Shown here in pieces: positions 54,708 to 64,000 of a stretch of DNA of 64,000 bases (position 1 is the stretch's first letter; the number at the start of each line of letters is the position of its first letter). Position numbers and translations under genes: made by a program. The notes under the pieces were generated by a model. It was not told the origin of the DNA. It worked only from the letters and a program-made list of their open reading frames with translations, and did no database searches. Source of the DNA: Mesorhizobium sp. B2-4-15 (GTDB taxonomy: Bacteria; Pseudomonadota; Alphaproteobacteria; Rhizobiales; Rhizobiaceae); contig NZ_VFUZ01000004.1 of NCBI RefSeq assembly GCF_006658505.1, positions 124,001 through 188,000 of the forward strand, written 5' to 3'.

Positions 54708-56393
54708 ATGGACCGCTTCAACCTCGGCACCTACCGCCGCCCCATCTCCACCCGCTCCGCCGAAACCCAGCGCTGGTTCGATATCGGGCTGAACTGGTGC
54801 TACGGCTTCAACCATGAGGAAGGCATCAAGTGTTTCGAGAAGGGGCTGGAGACGGATCCGGACTGCGCTTTTGTTCATTGGGGCATCGCCTATGCCGCCG
54901 GGCCTTTCTATAATCTGACCTGGAAGGAGCATGGCGAGGCCGAGGCGAACATTGCGACGAAGCGTTGCTTCGAGCATGTTCAGTTGGCGCGCGCCAATGC
55001 GGCTGGCGCCAGCGACATCGAAAAGCGGTTGATCGAAGCGCTGGCCTGTCGCTTCCAGAAGCCGCAGCGGGTGAGCCCGCGGGAATTCGAACAGTGGGAT
55101 GATGCCTATGCCGCCGCGATGCGGCGGGTCTACCGGGATTTTCCCGACGACCATGATGTGATGGCGCTGCTGGTCGAGGCGCTGATGATGCGCACCGTCC
55201 GGCGCCTGTGGAACCTCAAGACCGGCGCGCCCGCGCCGAATTCCGATGTCGTCGAGGCGCTGGAGGTCTGCGAGCGGTCAATCCGGCTCGCCGACGAAGC
55301 CGGGGCAACCCAGCATCCGGCGATCCTGCATCTGCACATCCATCTCCTGGAAATGTCCACCATGCCGGAACGCGGCATGCGCTCGGCCGCCCTACTCGGC
55401 GAAATGTGCCCCGATGCGGGGCACATGAACCACATGCCGGGGCATATCTATGTGCTGTGCGGCGAATACGAAAAGGCGAAGTTCGCCAGCGAAAAAGCGG
55501 TCCGCGCCAACGATCTCTACCTCGCCTATGCCGATGAGCCGACCTACTACCTGCTCGGCTGCTGCCACGACCTCCATCTGATGATGTTCACCTGCATGTT
55601 CCTTGGCCAGTACAGGCCGGCGCTGTGGGCCGCCGACAAGGTGCGCAGCCTGGTAACGCGCGATGTGGTGAGCCTGCCGGAGCGGCCAAAGCTCACCCAG
55701 ACGGTGGAAGGCTATCATGCGATGAAATCGCATGTGCAGGTGCGCTTCGGCCGCTGGCGGGAGATCGTCGATGAACCGATGACGGGGGAGCCCGGCCTCT
55801 ACGTGCTCACGGCGGCCATGCAGCATTATGCCAAGGGTGTCGCGCATGCGACGTTGAGGAACTTCGCTGAAGCCGAGCGTGAGCGCGACCGGTTCCGCCA
55901 GCATGTGGCGGGCATTCCAGCCGAGCGGCGTTTCCTCAGCAACCCGACCCGCGCTTCGCTCGCCGTGGGCGCTGCCTTGCTTGACGGCGAACTTTGCTAT
56001 CACCAGGGCCGGCATGACGAGGCCTACGCCCATTTGCGGCAAGCGGTCGAGCTCGACGACAATTTGTCCTACACCGAGCCGTGGGCTTGGATGCACCCGC
56101 CGCGCCATGCGCTGGCGGCGCTGCTTCTCGACCAGGGCTACGCGCAGGAGGCCGAACAGGTCTATCGCGACGATCTGGGCCTGAGCGGCAAGGTGCAGCG
56201 CTGCGCCCAGCACCCGGACAATGTCTGGGCGTTGCACGGTCTGGTGGAGTGCCAGAAACGGCGGGGCGAGAGCGACGAGCTGCCGGCACTGCAGGCAAAG
56301 CTCGCCACAGCGATGGCCAAGGCCGACATGCCGATCAGTTCGTCATGCCTATGCCGGACGAGCGTGCAATCAGCGGCAAGCTGCTGTCATTGA
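54708..56393 (+). CDS. Tetratricopeptide repeat protein
   Basis: A 561-residue protein, apparently soluble, built from TPR-like helix pairs: EEGIKCFEKGLETDPDCAFVHWGIAYA near residue 38, ARANAAGASDIEKRLIEALA, HMPGHIYVLCGEYEKAKFAS in the middle and DEAYAHLRQAVELDDNLSYTE late. Conserved histidine/cysteine spots such as HLHIHLLEMS and LGCCHDLHLMM suggest a metal or partner site. It is a conserved rhizobial hypothetical family without known function. The ATG at 54708 is the first in frame with a plausible start. Confidence 0.75.
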   Translation: MDRFNLGTYRRPISTRSAETQRWFDIGLNWCYGFNHEEGIKCFEKGLETDPDCAFVHWGIAYAAGPFYNLTWKEHGEAEANIATKRCFEHVQLARANAAGASDIEKRLIEALACRFQKPQRVSPREFEQWDDAYAAAMRRVYRDFPDDHDVMALLVEALMMRTVRRLWNLKTGAPAPNSDVVEALEVCERSIRLADEAGATQHPAILHLHIHLLEMSTMPERGMRSAALLGEMCPDAGHMNHMPGHIYVLCGEYEKAKFASEKAVRANDLYLAYADEPTYYLLGCCHDLHLMMFTCMFLGQYRPALWAADKVRSLVTRDVVSLPERPKLTQTVEGYHAMKSHVQVRFGRWREIVDEPMTGEPGLYVLTAAMQHYAKGVAHATLRNFAEAERERDRFRQHVAGIPAERRFLSNPTRASLAVGAALLDGELCYHQGRHDEAYAHLRQAVELDDNLSYTEPWAWMHPPRHALAALLLDQGYAQEAEQVYRDDLGLSGKVQRCAQHPDNVWALHGLVECQKRRGESDELPALQAKLATAMAKADMPISSSCLCRTSVQSAASCCH

Positions 56394-56860
56394 GGCTACC
56401 GTAGGCGCCTCGCCGCGCAGCTGCTTCACCCTGCCGATCAGGCCAGGCTCACTGACCTGCTTTCCTCAATTAGCGCAGAGCAGTCTATCTCATCATGAAG
56501 TTGGGCGTGTGGATCAGGCGTGAGCCAGGAAGCGTATGACCGAAGCCGCTTGAGCCTGGCTGTTTTCTCGAGCCGCGCTTGGCGCTCATCGTCGGCTGGT
56601 TGGCTACAAGGCGGCCTTTTGTTCCTCTCGGCAGGATACAGCATTCTCGACTCTCCTCGGTCGGAGTCCATAAAGGGGCCGCTCAATGAGGGTGTTGGCC
56701 CATTGGCGGAATAGGGCCACCTTTTTGCTCCGCGTCCCCGCTCCCCACCTGGGCTGGATACCACCACAGACGCGGACGAGCGTCGCCATCCGTTTTGATG
56801 AGGCTGCCGCAGGTTGCTGCCATTAAAGATGCCGGGAGGCGGCCGCCGCCGGCCTTGCCC
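56394..56860. other. Gene-poor stretch after the TPR gene
   Basis: 467 bases. A minus-strand frame (56438-56767) contains DDERQARLEKTARLKRLRS, which recalls the small basic proteins annotated in rhizobia, but its start and remainder are not convincing. No RNA gene or repeat was seen. Confidence 0.35.
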
Positions 56861-57547
56861 TTATCTCAGCCACTTCTCATAGTCGGCTACCAGCAGATGC
56901 AGGGGGGCGACGTCCTCTTCGATGTTGGAGAAGCGGCCGATCGGCTCGCGGAAGACATTATCGGTGAGATCGTCGTTGACGGTGGAGACCTCGCCGATCA
57001 GCACGTCCTTGCCTTCGGCCCAGAAGGCGTGCCAGACGCCCGGCAGCAGCGTGACGCTCTGGCCCGGGTCGAGCTTCAGCAGTCCGCCCGCCGGAAGCCG
57101 GTGGATGGTTCCGTCGACTGGCACCGATACTTCGGCCTTGGGGTCGATGCCACCGTCACGATCGTGCATGAACAGTTCCAGCACCAGCTTGCCGCCGCCA
57201 CGGTTGATGATGTCCTCGGCCTTGATGTTGTGACGGTGCATGGGAGACAGCTGGTCCTTGCGCGAGATCATGATCTTCTCGGCATAGAGCATGCCCATGC
57301 CCTTCTTCATGTCCTCGTAACGGCCGTTGCGCACTGTGAACAGGAACAGGCCGAGCTCCTTGAACTTCTCCTGGCCATAGTCGGTGATGTCCCAGCCCAG
57401 CCGCGAGGTGTGGATGGCGGAGGAATCTACTTGGCGCGCCTTCATTTCCTCCGGCGACCAGTAGGCGAAGGGCGGCATGATGTAGCCGAACGAGCGGATG
57501 AAAGCGTCGGCTTCGCGGATGATTTCGTTGATGGCGGAGCGTTTCAT
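56861..57547 (-). CDS. D-lyxose/D-mannose isomerase family protein
   Basis: A 228-residue cupin-fold sugar isomerase (D-lyxose ketol-isomerase family). The metal ligands are visible: the HxH of SPMHRHNIKAEDIINRGGG, the Glu in LVLELFMHD and the late His in LPGVWHAFWAEG. The family interconverts D-lyxose with D-xylulose, and D-mannose with D-fructose. The ATG at 57547 starts MKRSAINEIIREADAF. It is divergent from the PLP-dependent enzyme at 57734, with 186 bases between, suggesting shared regulation. Confidence 0.85.
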   Translation of the reverse strand: MKRSAINEIIREADAFIRSFGYIMPPFAYWSPEEMKARQVDSSAIHTSRLGWDITDYGQEKFKELGLFLFTVRNGRYEDMKKGMGMLYAEKIMISRKDQLSPMHRHNIKAEDIINRGGGKLVLELFMHDRDGGIDPKAEVSVPVDGTIHRLPAGGLLKLDPGQSVTLLPGVWHAFWAEGKDVLIGEVSTVNDDLTDNVFREPIGRFSNIEEDVAPLHLLVADYEKWLR

Positions 57548-57733
57548 GATCGTGACCCTTTGGTGTCGACTTGTCTGGCATCGCATAGCCGAACGCGGGT
57601 TCGGTGTCGATCCACCCAGCCGCCTGCCCTGCCTTGCACCGTGAACGGATGGCCTATCGATCCGGCCGGCTGGCCGCGTGACATAGCGTGCTTTCAGGCT
57701 CATAACCCCTGTGAATTTTCATAGGGATAGCCG

Positions 57734-58792
57734 ATGCCGACGATCCACGACCTCGATACGCCGTCGATCTTGGTCGACGCCGCACGCGCCGAAGCCAACA
57801 TTGCCCGCGCGCAGGCCCACGCCGACAGGAACGGGCTGAAGCTCAGGCCGCACATCAAGACCCACAAGCTGCCCTATTGGGCAAAGAAGCAGGTGGCGGC
57901 GGGAGCCGTCGGCATCACCTGCCAGAAGATCGGCGAGGCCGAGGTGATGGCCGATGCCGGTCTCACCGACATTTTTCTCCCCTACAACATCCTCGGCCGC
58001 GCCAAGCTGGAACGGCTGAAGGCGCTGCACGGCCGCGTAACGCTATCGGTGACGGCGGACAGCACGGATACGTTGGGGGGGCTCGCGGCGACTTTCACCG
58101 ATGCCGGCCACCCTCTGCCGGTTCTGGTCGAATGCGATACCGGCATGGGTCGCTGCGGCGTGCAGACGACCGATGAAGCGGTGGCACTTGCAAGGCTGAT
58201 CGACAAGGCGAGCGGCCTCACCTTTGGCGGGTTGATGACCTATCCGGCCGCCGGCCGCGCGACGGAAGCCGAAGCCTGGCTTGCCGACGCCAAGCGGGCG
58301 CTGGCCGCTTCGGGTCTCGCCTGCGAGCGCGTCTCGAGCGGTGGCACGCCGGACATGTGGCGATCCGCCGACACATCCGTCGTCACCGAATACCGTCCTG
58401 GGACCTACATCTATCTCGACCGCTATCAGGTCGCCAAAGGCGTCGGCACCTTGGACGATTGCGCGCTCACGGTGCTGTCGACAGTGGTCAGCCACCCGAC
58501 GCCAAGCCGCGCCATCCTCGATGCCGGCAGCAAGGCGCTGTCCAGCGACACGCTGGGTCTGCCTGACTTCGGCGAGTTGTTAAGCGTGCCGGGAGCGCGG
58601 GTGACGGGCCTCAGTGAGGAGCACGGCACCCTCACGTTGTCGGGTGAGGCCAAGCTCCGCATCGGCGAGCGCGTGCGGGTGGTGCCCGACCATTGCTGCG
58701 TCGTCACCAATCTTTTCAACGAGATCAACCTGATCGACGGCGAGAAGGTGCTCGACAGGCTGCCGGTGGCAGCACGCGGACTGATGGGATGA
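57734..58792 (+). CDS. D-threonine aldolase / D-serine dehydratase-like PLP enzyme
   Basis: A 352-residue fold-type III PLP enzyme with an alanine-racemase-like barrel and a C-terminal D-serine dehydratase-like domain. The PLP lysine is in LRPHIKTHK (near residue 43), followed by the barrel words GAVGITCQKIGEAEVMADAG and VECDTGMGRCGVQT; the C-terminal metal site shows EEHGTL and VPDHCC. It splits or dehydrates a D-3-hydroxy amino acid. The exact substrate is open. An ATAGGGA site precedes the ATG. Confidence 0.88.
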   Translation: MPTIHDLDTPSILVDAARAEANIARAQAHADRNGLKLRPHIKTHKLPYWAKKQVAAGAVGITCQKIGEAEVMADAGLTDIFLPYNILGRAKLERLKALHGRVTLSVTADSTDTLGGLAATFTDAGHPLPVLVECDTGMGRCGVQTTDEAVALARLIDKASGLTFGGLMTYPAAGRATEAEAWLADAKRALAASGLACERVSSGGTPDMWRSADTSVVTEYRPGTYIYLDRYQVAKGVGTLDDCALTVLSTVVSHPTPSRAILDAGSKALSSDTLGLPDFGELLSVPGARVTGLSEEHGTLTLSGEAKLRIGERVRVVPDHCCVVTNLFNEINLIDGEKVLDRLPVAARGLMG

Positions 58793-58860
58793 GGTGACGA
58801 GCGACCTGGCGGATCGCAAAATTCGTCATAACGCTGGCGCCGGGAGAGACTCGGCGTGCG

Positions 58861-59613
58861 TCAGTTGACCTGCCGCGCCGCCACTCGCCGCATGGCGATG
58901 ATCCGGCGGCGGCGGATTTCGGTACGCATCGCCATCAGGTGCAGCGCGAAGAACAGCATGGTGAAGCCGAGTGCCATCGCCAGCAGCGGCCACAGCATCG
59001 AGGGATCGATGGTAGAACCACCCATGCGGAACACCGAGGCCGGCTGATGCAGCGTGTTCCACCAGTCGACCGAGAATTTGATGATCGGGATGTTGATGAA
59101 ACCGACCAGCGTGATGATGGCGGCCGCCCAGGCGGCACGTCCGGCATCGTCGAGCGCACGCGTCAGCGCGATGATACCGAGATACATTAGGAACAGCACG
59201 AAGACCGACGTCAGGCGTGCGTCCCACACCCACCAGGTGCCCCACATCGGCTTGCCCCAGATCGAGCCGGTGATCAGCGCCAGCGCGGTGAAGACGGCGC
59301 CGATCGGTGCGGCCGATTTCAGCGCGACATCGGCCAGCGGATGACGCCAGACCAGAGTGCCCAGCGCCGAAACCGCCATCAGCGTGTAGCACATCATGGC
59401 GAGCCAGGCGAAAGGCACATGGATGTACATGATGCGCACGGTGATGCCTTGCTGGAAATCTTCGGGCGCCGTGAAGCTCATATAGAGCCCGACGGCCAAG
59501 ACAACTGCGGCGATCGCCGCCAGCCATGGCACAAGCCTATCTGCCAACGCGACGAACCGCGTCGGGTTGGCAAGATCGGTCCAGCCGCTCAGGCGTGAAG
59601 TGGTGTCACTCAT
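58861..59613 (-). CDS. ccmC: Cytochrome c maturation protein CcmC
   Basis: A 250-residue inner-membrane heme handler that loads heme onto CcmE during c-type cytochrome assembly. It has six helices and the tryptophan-rich WWD motif MWGTWWVWDARLTS (near residue 125), with flanking histidine ligands in YIHVPFAWLAMM and NTLHQPAS. ATG at 59613. Its usual neighbours ccmA, ccmB, ccmD and ccmE are not within the window; only the 3' side is seen, since the gene reads left. It converges with the PLP-enzyme gene. Confidence 0.94.
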   Translation of the reverse strand: MSDTTSRLSGWTDLANPTRFVALADRLVPWLAAIAAVVLAVGLYMSFTAPEDFQQGITVRIMYIHVPFAWLAMMCYTLMAVSALGTLVWRHPLADVALKSAAPIGAVFTALALITGSIWGKPMWGTWWVWDARLTSVFVLFLMYLGIIALTRALDDAGRAAWAAAIITLVGFINIPIIKFSVDWWNTLHQPASVFRMGGSTIDPSMLWPLLAMALGFTMLFFALHLMAMRTEIRRRRIIAMRRVAARQVN

Positions 59614-59704
59614 GCCGCCTTACATAAACCGCCGCCGCGTTTGGGGCAATCGAGCGGCGGTGTCGCATATTGGCGCAAAGCAGCAGTTGGGGTGGCGCTG
59701 CCCA

Positions 59705-59751
59705 ACGCGGACCTTCGGTCCGACCTCCCCACAAGGGGGAGGTAAAAAGGG
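59705..59751. repeat. Rhizobial intergenic palindrome, copy 6, next to the ndvA stop
   Basis: CGGACC-TTC-GGTCCG (59708-59722) and ACCTCCCC-ACAAG-GGGGAGGT (59723-59743) make two hairpins, followed by AAAAAGG. Read on the minus strand the run becomes CCTTTTT before the stems. It begins two bases after the ndvA stop and may influence its 3' end. Confidence 0.65.
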
Positions 59752-59752
59752 C

Positions 59753-61525
59753 TCAGGCGGCCTCGCCCTGCACGGAGCGGCTGAGACGGCGGACTTCCTC
59801 ATCGTTGAGCAGGCCGCCGGCGCGCAGCAGACTGGCGAAGCGGCCGTTGCGCAGCGACAGTTCGGCAAAGCCACCCATTTCAACCACCCTGCCCTTGTCC
59901 ATGAACACGACCAGATCGGCGTCGCGAACGGTGGTCAGTCGATGGGCGATGATGAAGGTGGTGCGGTCGCGCCGCAGCTCGTCGATAGCTTCCTTGACCC
60001 GGTCCTCGGTCTCGACGTCGAGCGCGCTGGTCGCCTCGTCGAGCACCAGGATCGGGGCATCCTTCAGCACGGCACGGGCAATGGCGATACGCTGGCGCTC
60101 GCCACCCGAGAGCTGGCCGCCGCGCTCGCCGACCACCGTGTCATAGCCATTGCTCTTGGCCAGGATGAAGTCCTGGGCCGCGGCCGCGGCGGCAGCGGCG
60201 TGGATTTCGTCATTGGTGGCATCGGCGCGGCCGACGCGGATATTGTCCTCGATCGAGCGGTTGAGAAGCCCGGCATCCTGGAACACGGTGGCGATCGAAT
60301 GGCGCAGCGACTTGCGGGTCACGGTGCGGGTATCGATGCCGTCGATCAGGATGCGGCCGCTGGATGGCGAGAAGACACGCTGCAAAAGGTTGATGAGCGT
60401 GGTCTTGCCCGCACCCGTCGGTCCGACGATGGCAACCGTCTGGCCAGCCTGAACCTCGAAGGACACATCACTGATGCCCTGCCCCGAATTGGCGAATTCA
60501 AAGCTCACATCCTCAAAACGGACATGGCCGGTGACGTTGGTGAGATCGCGCAGGCCATCCGGCTCGGCGGCATCGGCTGCCGAGTCCTCGAGCTTGTAGA
60601 AGTCCTCGAGTTTGGCGCGAGCCTCCGAGATCTGGTTGGCGAAAGCCGACATCTGGTCGAGCCGCGAGATCAGCAGCGTGGCGAAACCGGTAAAGGCGAT
60701 GACATCGCCGACGCGCAACTGGCCATGGGTGACCAGATAGGCGCCGATCAGAAGCACCACCATCATCGAGATTGTCGATGACAGGCGATTGAGCGCGTTC
60801 GCAATGGCCCACCAGTCGAGCACAGGGTTCTGCGCATCGAGCAGGTTCTTGACGTAACGGCGCAGCGTCTCGGCCTCTAGACCGAGACGGTTGTAGCTCT
60901 GGAGAACGGCGACGTTGCTCACGGAGTCCGTCACGTGAGCGAACACCTTGTGGTAGTGGCGCTCGACAGCGGCCTGACCCTCCTTGGTGCGCTTCATCAC
61001 CAGGCGCCCTATGCCGACATAGAGCATGCCGAGCGCAAGCAGCACCCCCGACATGCGCACATCCATGCTGATGGCGGTCGGAACCAGCAGGACGAGGGCA
61101 ACAGCCGTGGACAAATGCTGGCGCATGAATTCGAGCCAAAGGCTGAACAGCGTCTCGACGGCACGCAGCAGCGTGTGCAGGGCGTTCGAAGTGCCGCGCT
61201 GGTGATGCCAGGCGAGCGGCATGGTGATGACACGCTCGAACGACTCGCACAGAACCTGGCTGCGCCGGGCGTGGGCAAAGCGGTCCGCGCCGCGTGCCAC
61301 CAGAACGAAGGCGACCACGTTGAAGGCGCCCAAGGCGGCCCATACGGCAAGCGTGGAGAATACCGAGCCATGCGCGGAGATTGCGTCAATCACCCGGCCA
61401 AATAGGATCGGCTCGAGGATGGCGACAGCGGCAAGGGCCACGTTGGCCGAACAAATCAGCGCGACGCGCTTCTTGTCGGCGGCCAGATACCCCAGCGCTC
61501 TCCAATAGATCTGCAGAAGTGACAC
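59753..61525 (-). CDS. ndvA: Cyclic beta-1,2-glucan exporter NdvA
   Basis: A 590-residue half-size ABC exporter that moves cyclic beta-1,2-glucan to the periplasm, needed for osmotic adaptation and legume nodule invasion. The N-terminal six-helix domain contains RVALICSANVALAAVAILEP and FERVITMPLAWHHQRGTSNA; the ATPase has Walker A GPTGAGKTT, signature LSGGERQRIAIARAV, Walker B ILVLDEATSALD and the H-loop IAHRLTTV. Length and N-terminus match rhizobial NdvA. It lies downstream of ndvB on the same strand, 373 bases apart. Confidence 0.95.
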   Translation of the reverse strand: MSLLQIYWRALGYLAADKKRVALICSANVALAAVAILEPILFGRVIDAISAHGSVFSTLAVWAALGAFNVVAFVLVARGADRFAHARRSQVLCESFERVITMPLAWHHQRGTSNALHTLLRAVETLFSLWLEFMRQHLSTAVALVLLVPTAISMDVRMSGVLLALGMLYVGIGRLVMKRTKEGQAAVERHYHKVFAHVTDSVSNVAVLQSYNRLGLEAETLRRYVKNLLDAQNPVLDWWAIANALNRLSSTISMMVVLLIGAYLVTHGQLRVGDVIAFTGFATLLISRLDQMSAFANQISEARAKLEDFYKLEDSAADAAEPDGLRDLTNVTGHVRFEDVSFEFANSGQGISDVSFEVQAGQTVAIVGPTGAGKTTLINLLQRVFSPSSGRILIDGIDTRTVTRKSLRHSIATVFQDAGLLNRSIEDNIRVGRADATNDEIHAAAAAAAAQDFILAKSNGYDTVVGERGGQLSGGERQRIAIARAVLKDAPILVLDEATSALDVETEDRVKEAIDELRRDRTTFIIAHRLTTVRDADLVVFMDKGRVVEMGGFAELSLRNGRFASLLRAGGLLNDEEVRRLSRSVQGEAA

Positions 61526-61898
61526 TTCAGCTACTCCGCCAACTCTCTATTGTGCCCAATATCAATATTGTGCACTGCACCATTTCCTGACACGTAACGG
61601 TTGATGCGTCGCAAAACAATGCTCGTCTATCCCTTCCGTTCCCATATAGCGAACAAAAGATGACGACGGTGCGAAATCTGACGTGATCACCTAACGGTTT
61701 GAGATAAAAGGTGAAATGTCAGCCTTGCGGCAAAATCATGGCAGTATCCGAGCACTGCCACATTTTTAAGCACCACAGGCCTGCGCAGTCGGATCCGGGC
61801 GTGTTTGACGGACACCGTCACAGATCGGGCGCAAGTAAACAGGAGGCGGTTTCGCGCGCCCAGGAGGACGCGCGATCTTTTGATCCAAACTGTTGATA
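61526..61898. other. Gap between ndvB and ndvA
   Basis: 373 bases. It includes the palindrome CAATATTGATATTG (complement near 61560) and a GCGCGC-rich imperfect stem at about 61853-61875. The length suggests ndvA has its own promoter rather than depending on ndvB read-through. No small gene was recognised. Confidence 0.4.
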
Positions 61899-64000
61899 TT
61901 ATGCCGGTATCTTGACGATGACGTCGATTTTACCACCAGCTTTGGGCTCGAAGGACGCCGACTTTGTTTTTGAACCATCGACTTCAAGCGAGATCGTCTT
62001 GGTCTTTTTGTCGCGAACGACATGAACCTTGATCTCGGCGCCCAGCATGTTGAGCGAGGCTTCATAGCCATCCCAATGGCTGGGCAGTTTGGGCCGGAAC
62101 GTGATCTGCTTTCCGCGCCGCTCGATGCCGAGGATGCCTTCGACCGCGGCGCGGTATAGCCAGCCCGCCGAGCCTGTGTACCACGTCCAGCCGCCACGCC
62201 CGCCCTTGTTACCGACTGCACTGCCGTCTCCGGCATAGATATCGGCCGCGACCACATAAGGTTCGACGCGGTAGTGCTCGGCCGAAGCCTCGTCGAACGC
62301 ATGGTTGACCGGGTTCAGCATCGAGAAGCAGCGATAGGCTTCGTCGGTCAGTCCCATCTCCGCGAGTGCGATGACGAACCAGGTGGCGGCGTGAGTGTAC
62401 TGGCCGCCATTCTCACGCACGCCGGGCGGATAGCTCTTGATGTAGCCGGGATCCTTGTCCGTCTTCGAAAAAGGCGGCGTGAACAGTTTGACGATCTTGA
62501 GCTGGTCGTCGACGAGCAGGTTTGTCGCCTGCTGCATCGCCGTTGTCGATCGCGCCGGGTCGCCCTCGCCCGAAAGCACGCTCCAGGACTGGGCGATGGA
62601 GTCGATCTTGCACTCCTGCGACGTGCGGGAACCCAGCGGCGTGCCGTCATCGAAACTGCCGCGCCGGTACCATTCGCCGTCCCACGCCGTGCTTTCAAGA
62701 GCCCGCTTCAGGGCCTCGGCATGCTTGACCCAGGCCTGGGCGCGCTTGGTGTCGCCTTCGCTCTTGGCGACGGCGGCGAAGTCACCCAGCGTCTTCAGCA
62801 GGAACCAGCCGAGCCACACGCTCTCGCCCTTGCCGTGCTCGCCGACACGGTTCATGCCGTCGTTCCAGTCGCCGCCAAGGATCAGCGGCAGACCGGCGGG
62901 ACTGCTGCGCTTGATGGCCAAGTCGAGCGCACGCGCGCAATGGTCGTAAAGCGACACCGTCCTCTTCGATATTTCCGGGGTGAAGAACGCGTCGTGCTCC
63001 CCCTCGCCCAGCGCCTGCCCGTCGATGAAAGGCAATTGCTCCTTCAGGATGCCGGCGTCGCCGGTCACCGAGAGATAGCGCGCCGTGGCGTGGGCCAGCC
63101 AGACCACGTCGTCGGAGATCATGGTGCGCACGCCGGCTCCCGTGCGCGGCAACCACCAATGCTGTACGTCGCCTTCCGGGAACTGCCGCCGTGCGGCGTT
63201 GAGGATCTGGTCGCGTGCCAGCGTCGGATCATGCGCCAGCAGCGCCAGCGTGTCCTGCAACTGGTCGCGGAAGCCAAAGGCACCGCTTGCCTGATAGAAG
63301 GCCGAGCGGGCCCGGATGCGGCAGGCAAGGCTTTGATAGGGCAGCCAGTGATTGACCATGGCATCGAGCGCCTTATCCGGCGTCTCGACCTGGATGGTGT
63401 CGAGGAAGCCGCGCCACTCGCGCTCATTGTCGGCTAGGCGCTGATCGAAATCCTTGCCCCGGTGCTTCTGCACCAGGGCGCTCGCATGAGCCGGGGACTC
63501 GGCATCGCCGAGCAGCCAGAGCAGCGTGACGTCGCCGCCGGCGGGGATTTCGATGTCGCGGGCAATCGCCGCGCAAGGGTCGTCTCCGGCTTCGACGCGA
63601 CCCGAGAGCGCCGCACCGCTCAGCACCGCCTGCGGCAGCTCGCTGGAACCATGCCGGCCGAGGAACTCCGAGCGGTCGGCCGTCACCGAGTGGACGCCGG
63701 CATCGGCGGCAAGGAAAGCCACCCGCTCGCTGAAATCGAGCCCGTAGGGGTTTTGCGCCAGCAACGCGCCGGTCGCCCCGTCGCGGGACGGGACGATGGT
63801 TGCCGCGGTGCGGGACCGATGCCCGCCAAGCACCCATTCGGCATAGGCATAGACGCGCAGCCGCGCCGGCACCGAGCCGGAATTCTGGATGCGCAGCCGT
63901 GTGATCTTCACCGGATCGACCGGATCGACGACATGGGTCAGGTCCATCGACAAGGTCCCACGCTTGGCGCGGAAGGTCGAGAAACCCTGGCCGTGCCAGG
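61899..64000 (-). CDS. ndvB: Cyclic beta-1,2-glucan synthase NdvB, C-terminal part (5' end outside window)
   Basis: The last ~700 residues of the very large (~2800-residue) membrane enzyme that builds and cyclises beta-1,2-glucan from UDP-glucose. The frame stays open past 63953 to the right edge (reading WHGQGFSTFRAKRG), so 63953 is not a start. The visible part is the GH94 glucan-phosphorylase-like domain that sets the ring size: FRDQLQDTLAL, LPLILGGDWNDGMNRVG with the catalytic aspartate, VWLGWFLLKTL and GGWTWYTGSAGWLYRA. No frameshift was seen. Confidence 0.95.
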   Translation of the reverse strand, partial: WHGQGFSTFRAKRGTLSMDLTHVVDPVDPVKITRLRIQNSGSVPARLRVYAYAEWVLGGHRSRTAATIVPSRDGATGALLAQNPYGLDFSERVAFLAADAGVHSVTADRSEFLGRHGSSELPQAVLSGAALSGRVEAGDDPCAAIARDIEIPAGGDVTLLWLLGDAESPAHASALVQKHRGKDFDQRLADNEREWRGFLDTIQVETPDKALDAMVNHWLPYQSLACRIRARSAFYQASGAFGFRDQLQDTLALLAHDPTLARDQILNAARRQFPEGDVQHWWLPRTGAGVRTMISDDVVWLAHATARYLSVTGDAGILKEQLPFIDGQALGEGEHDAFFTPEISKRTVSLYDHCARALDLAIKRSSPAGLPLILGGDWNDGMNRVGEHGKGESVWLGWFLLKTLGDFAAVAKSEGDTKRAQAWVKHAEALKRALESTAWDGEWYRRGSFDDGTPLGSRTSQECKIDSIAQSWSVLSGEGDPARSTTAMQQATNLLVDDQLKIVKLFTPPFSKTDKDPGYIKSYPPGVRENGGQYTHAATWFVIALAEMGLTDEAYRCFSMLNPVNHAFDEASAEHYRVEPYVVAADIYAGDGSAVGNKGGRGGWTWYTGSAGWLYRAAVEGILGIERRGKQITFRPKLPSHWDGYEASLNMLGAEIKVHVVRDKKTKTISLEVDGSKTKSASFEPKAGGKIDVIVKIPA

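Noticed and set aside
62274-63437. A 387-residue plus-strand open frame
   Set aside because: Antisense to ndvB, which has clear GH94 motifs.

Overview
The window is high-GC alphaproteobacterial chromosome, most likely Mesorhizobium or a close relative in the Rhizobiales. The evidence is an ndvB-ndvA cyclic beta-1,2-glucan pair, moc-like polyol catabolism, and repeated rhizobial intergenic palindromes whose coding version reads [10 protein letters not shown]. The genus is inferred from gene content and was not tested by a search.

Layout. 1-22.7 kb is ordinary chromosome: the end of a solute-binding protein, sthA (frameshifted), an RDD membrane protein, bpt, an EamA transporter, an AI-2E/PerM permease, parC, a secreted protein, aspS, an MFS gene (frameshifted), rnd, a MAPEG protein, guaB, a DHA2 exporter, rlmE with ppx, and a YbhN-like membrane protein. 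It ends at tRNA-Gln(CTG). 22.8-28.4 kb is accessory: a truncated tyrosine integrase facing the tRNA, small unknown genes, then a SnoaL-like protein, an F420-reductase-like NADP protein and two SDRs divergent from a LysR regulator. A CYTH-CHAD protein and a small membrane protein follow.

30.5-41 kb is the most interesting part. It is a ten-gene minus-strand operon divergent from a LacI regulator. It encodes a membrane di-iron hydroxylase, a sugar-type ABC importer (binding protein, two permeases, one ATPase), a Gfo/Idh/MocA dehydrogenase, two TIM-barrel isomerases, a MocE-like Rieske ferredoxin and a PanB-like enzyme. The set resembles rhizopine (moc) catabolism but with a different oxygenase family and an added PanB-like step. 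The likely job is uptake and oxidative dismantling of a modified polyol or sugar. A GC hairpin with a T run separates the binding-protein gene from the permeases.

41.2-54.5 kb is stress and low-oxygen accessory DNA. It holds an AhpD-like protein divergent from a TetR regulator over twin operators, a truncated P-loop gene, a Pat-type acyl-CoA synthetase/acetyltransferase divergent from a TPC-type P1B ATPase, then TrxC, an MgtC/DUF4010 protein and a small unknown protein. Two FNR/FixK-like boxes lie here. From 50.2 to 52.4 kb is a graveyard of broken genes (quinone reductase, PH-like membrane protein, CHASE2 cyclase, FecR protein). A DUF2182-DUF1326 pair and a degenerate tRNA-like sequence follow.

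54.7-64 kb returns to chromosome-like genes: a TPR protein, a D-lyxose isomerase family protein divergent from a D-threonine aldolase/D-serine dehydratase-like enzyme, ccmC, ndvA and the 3' two-thirds of ndvB. No CRISPR array, complete insertion sequence or rRNA was seen.
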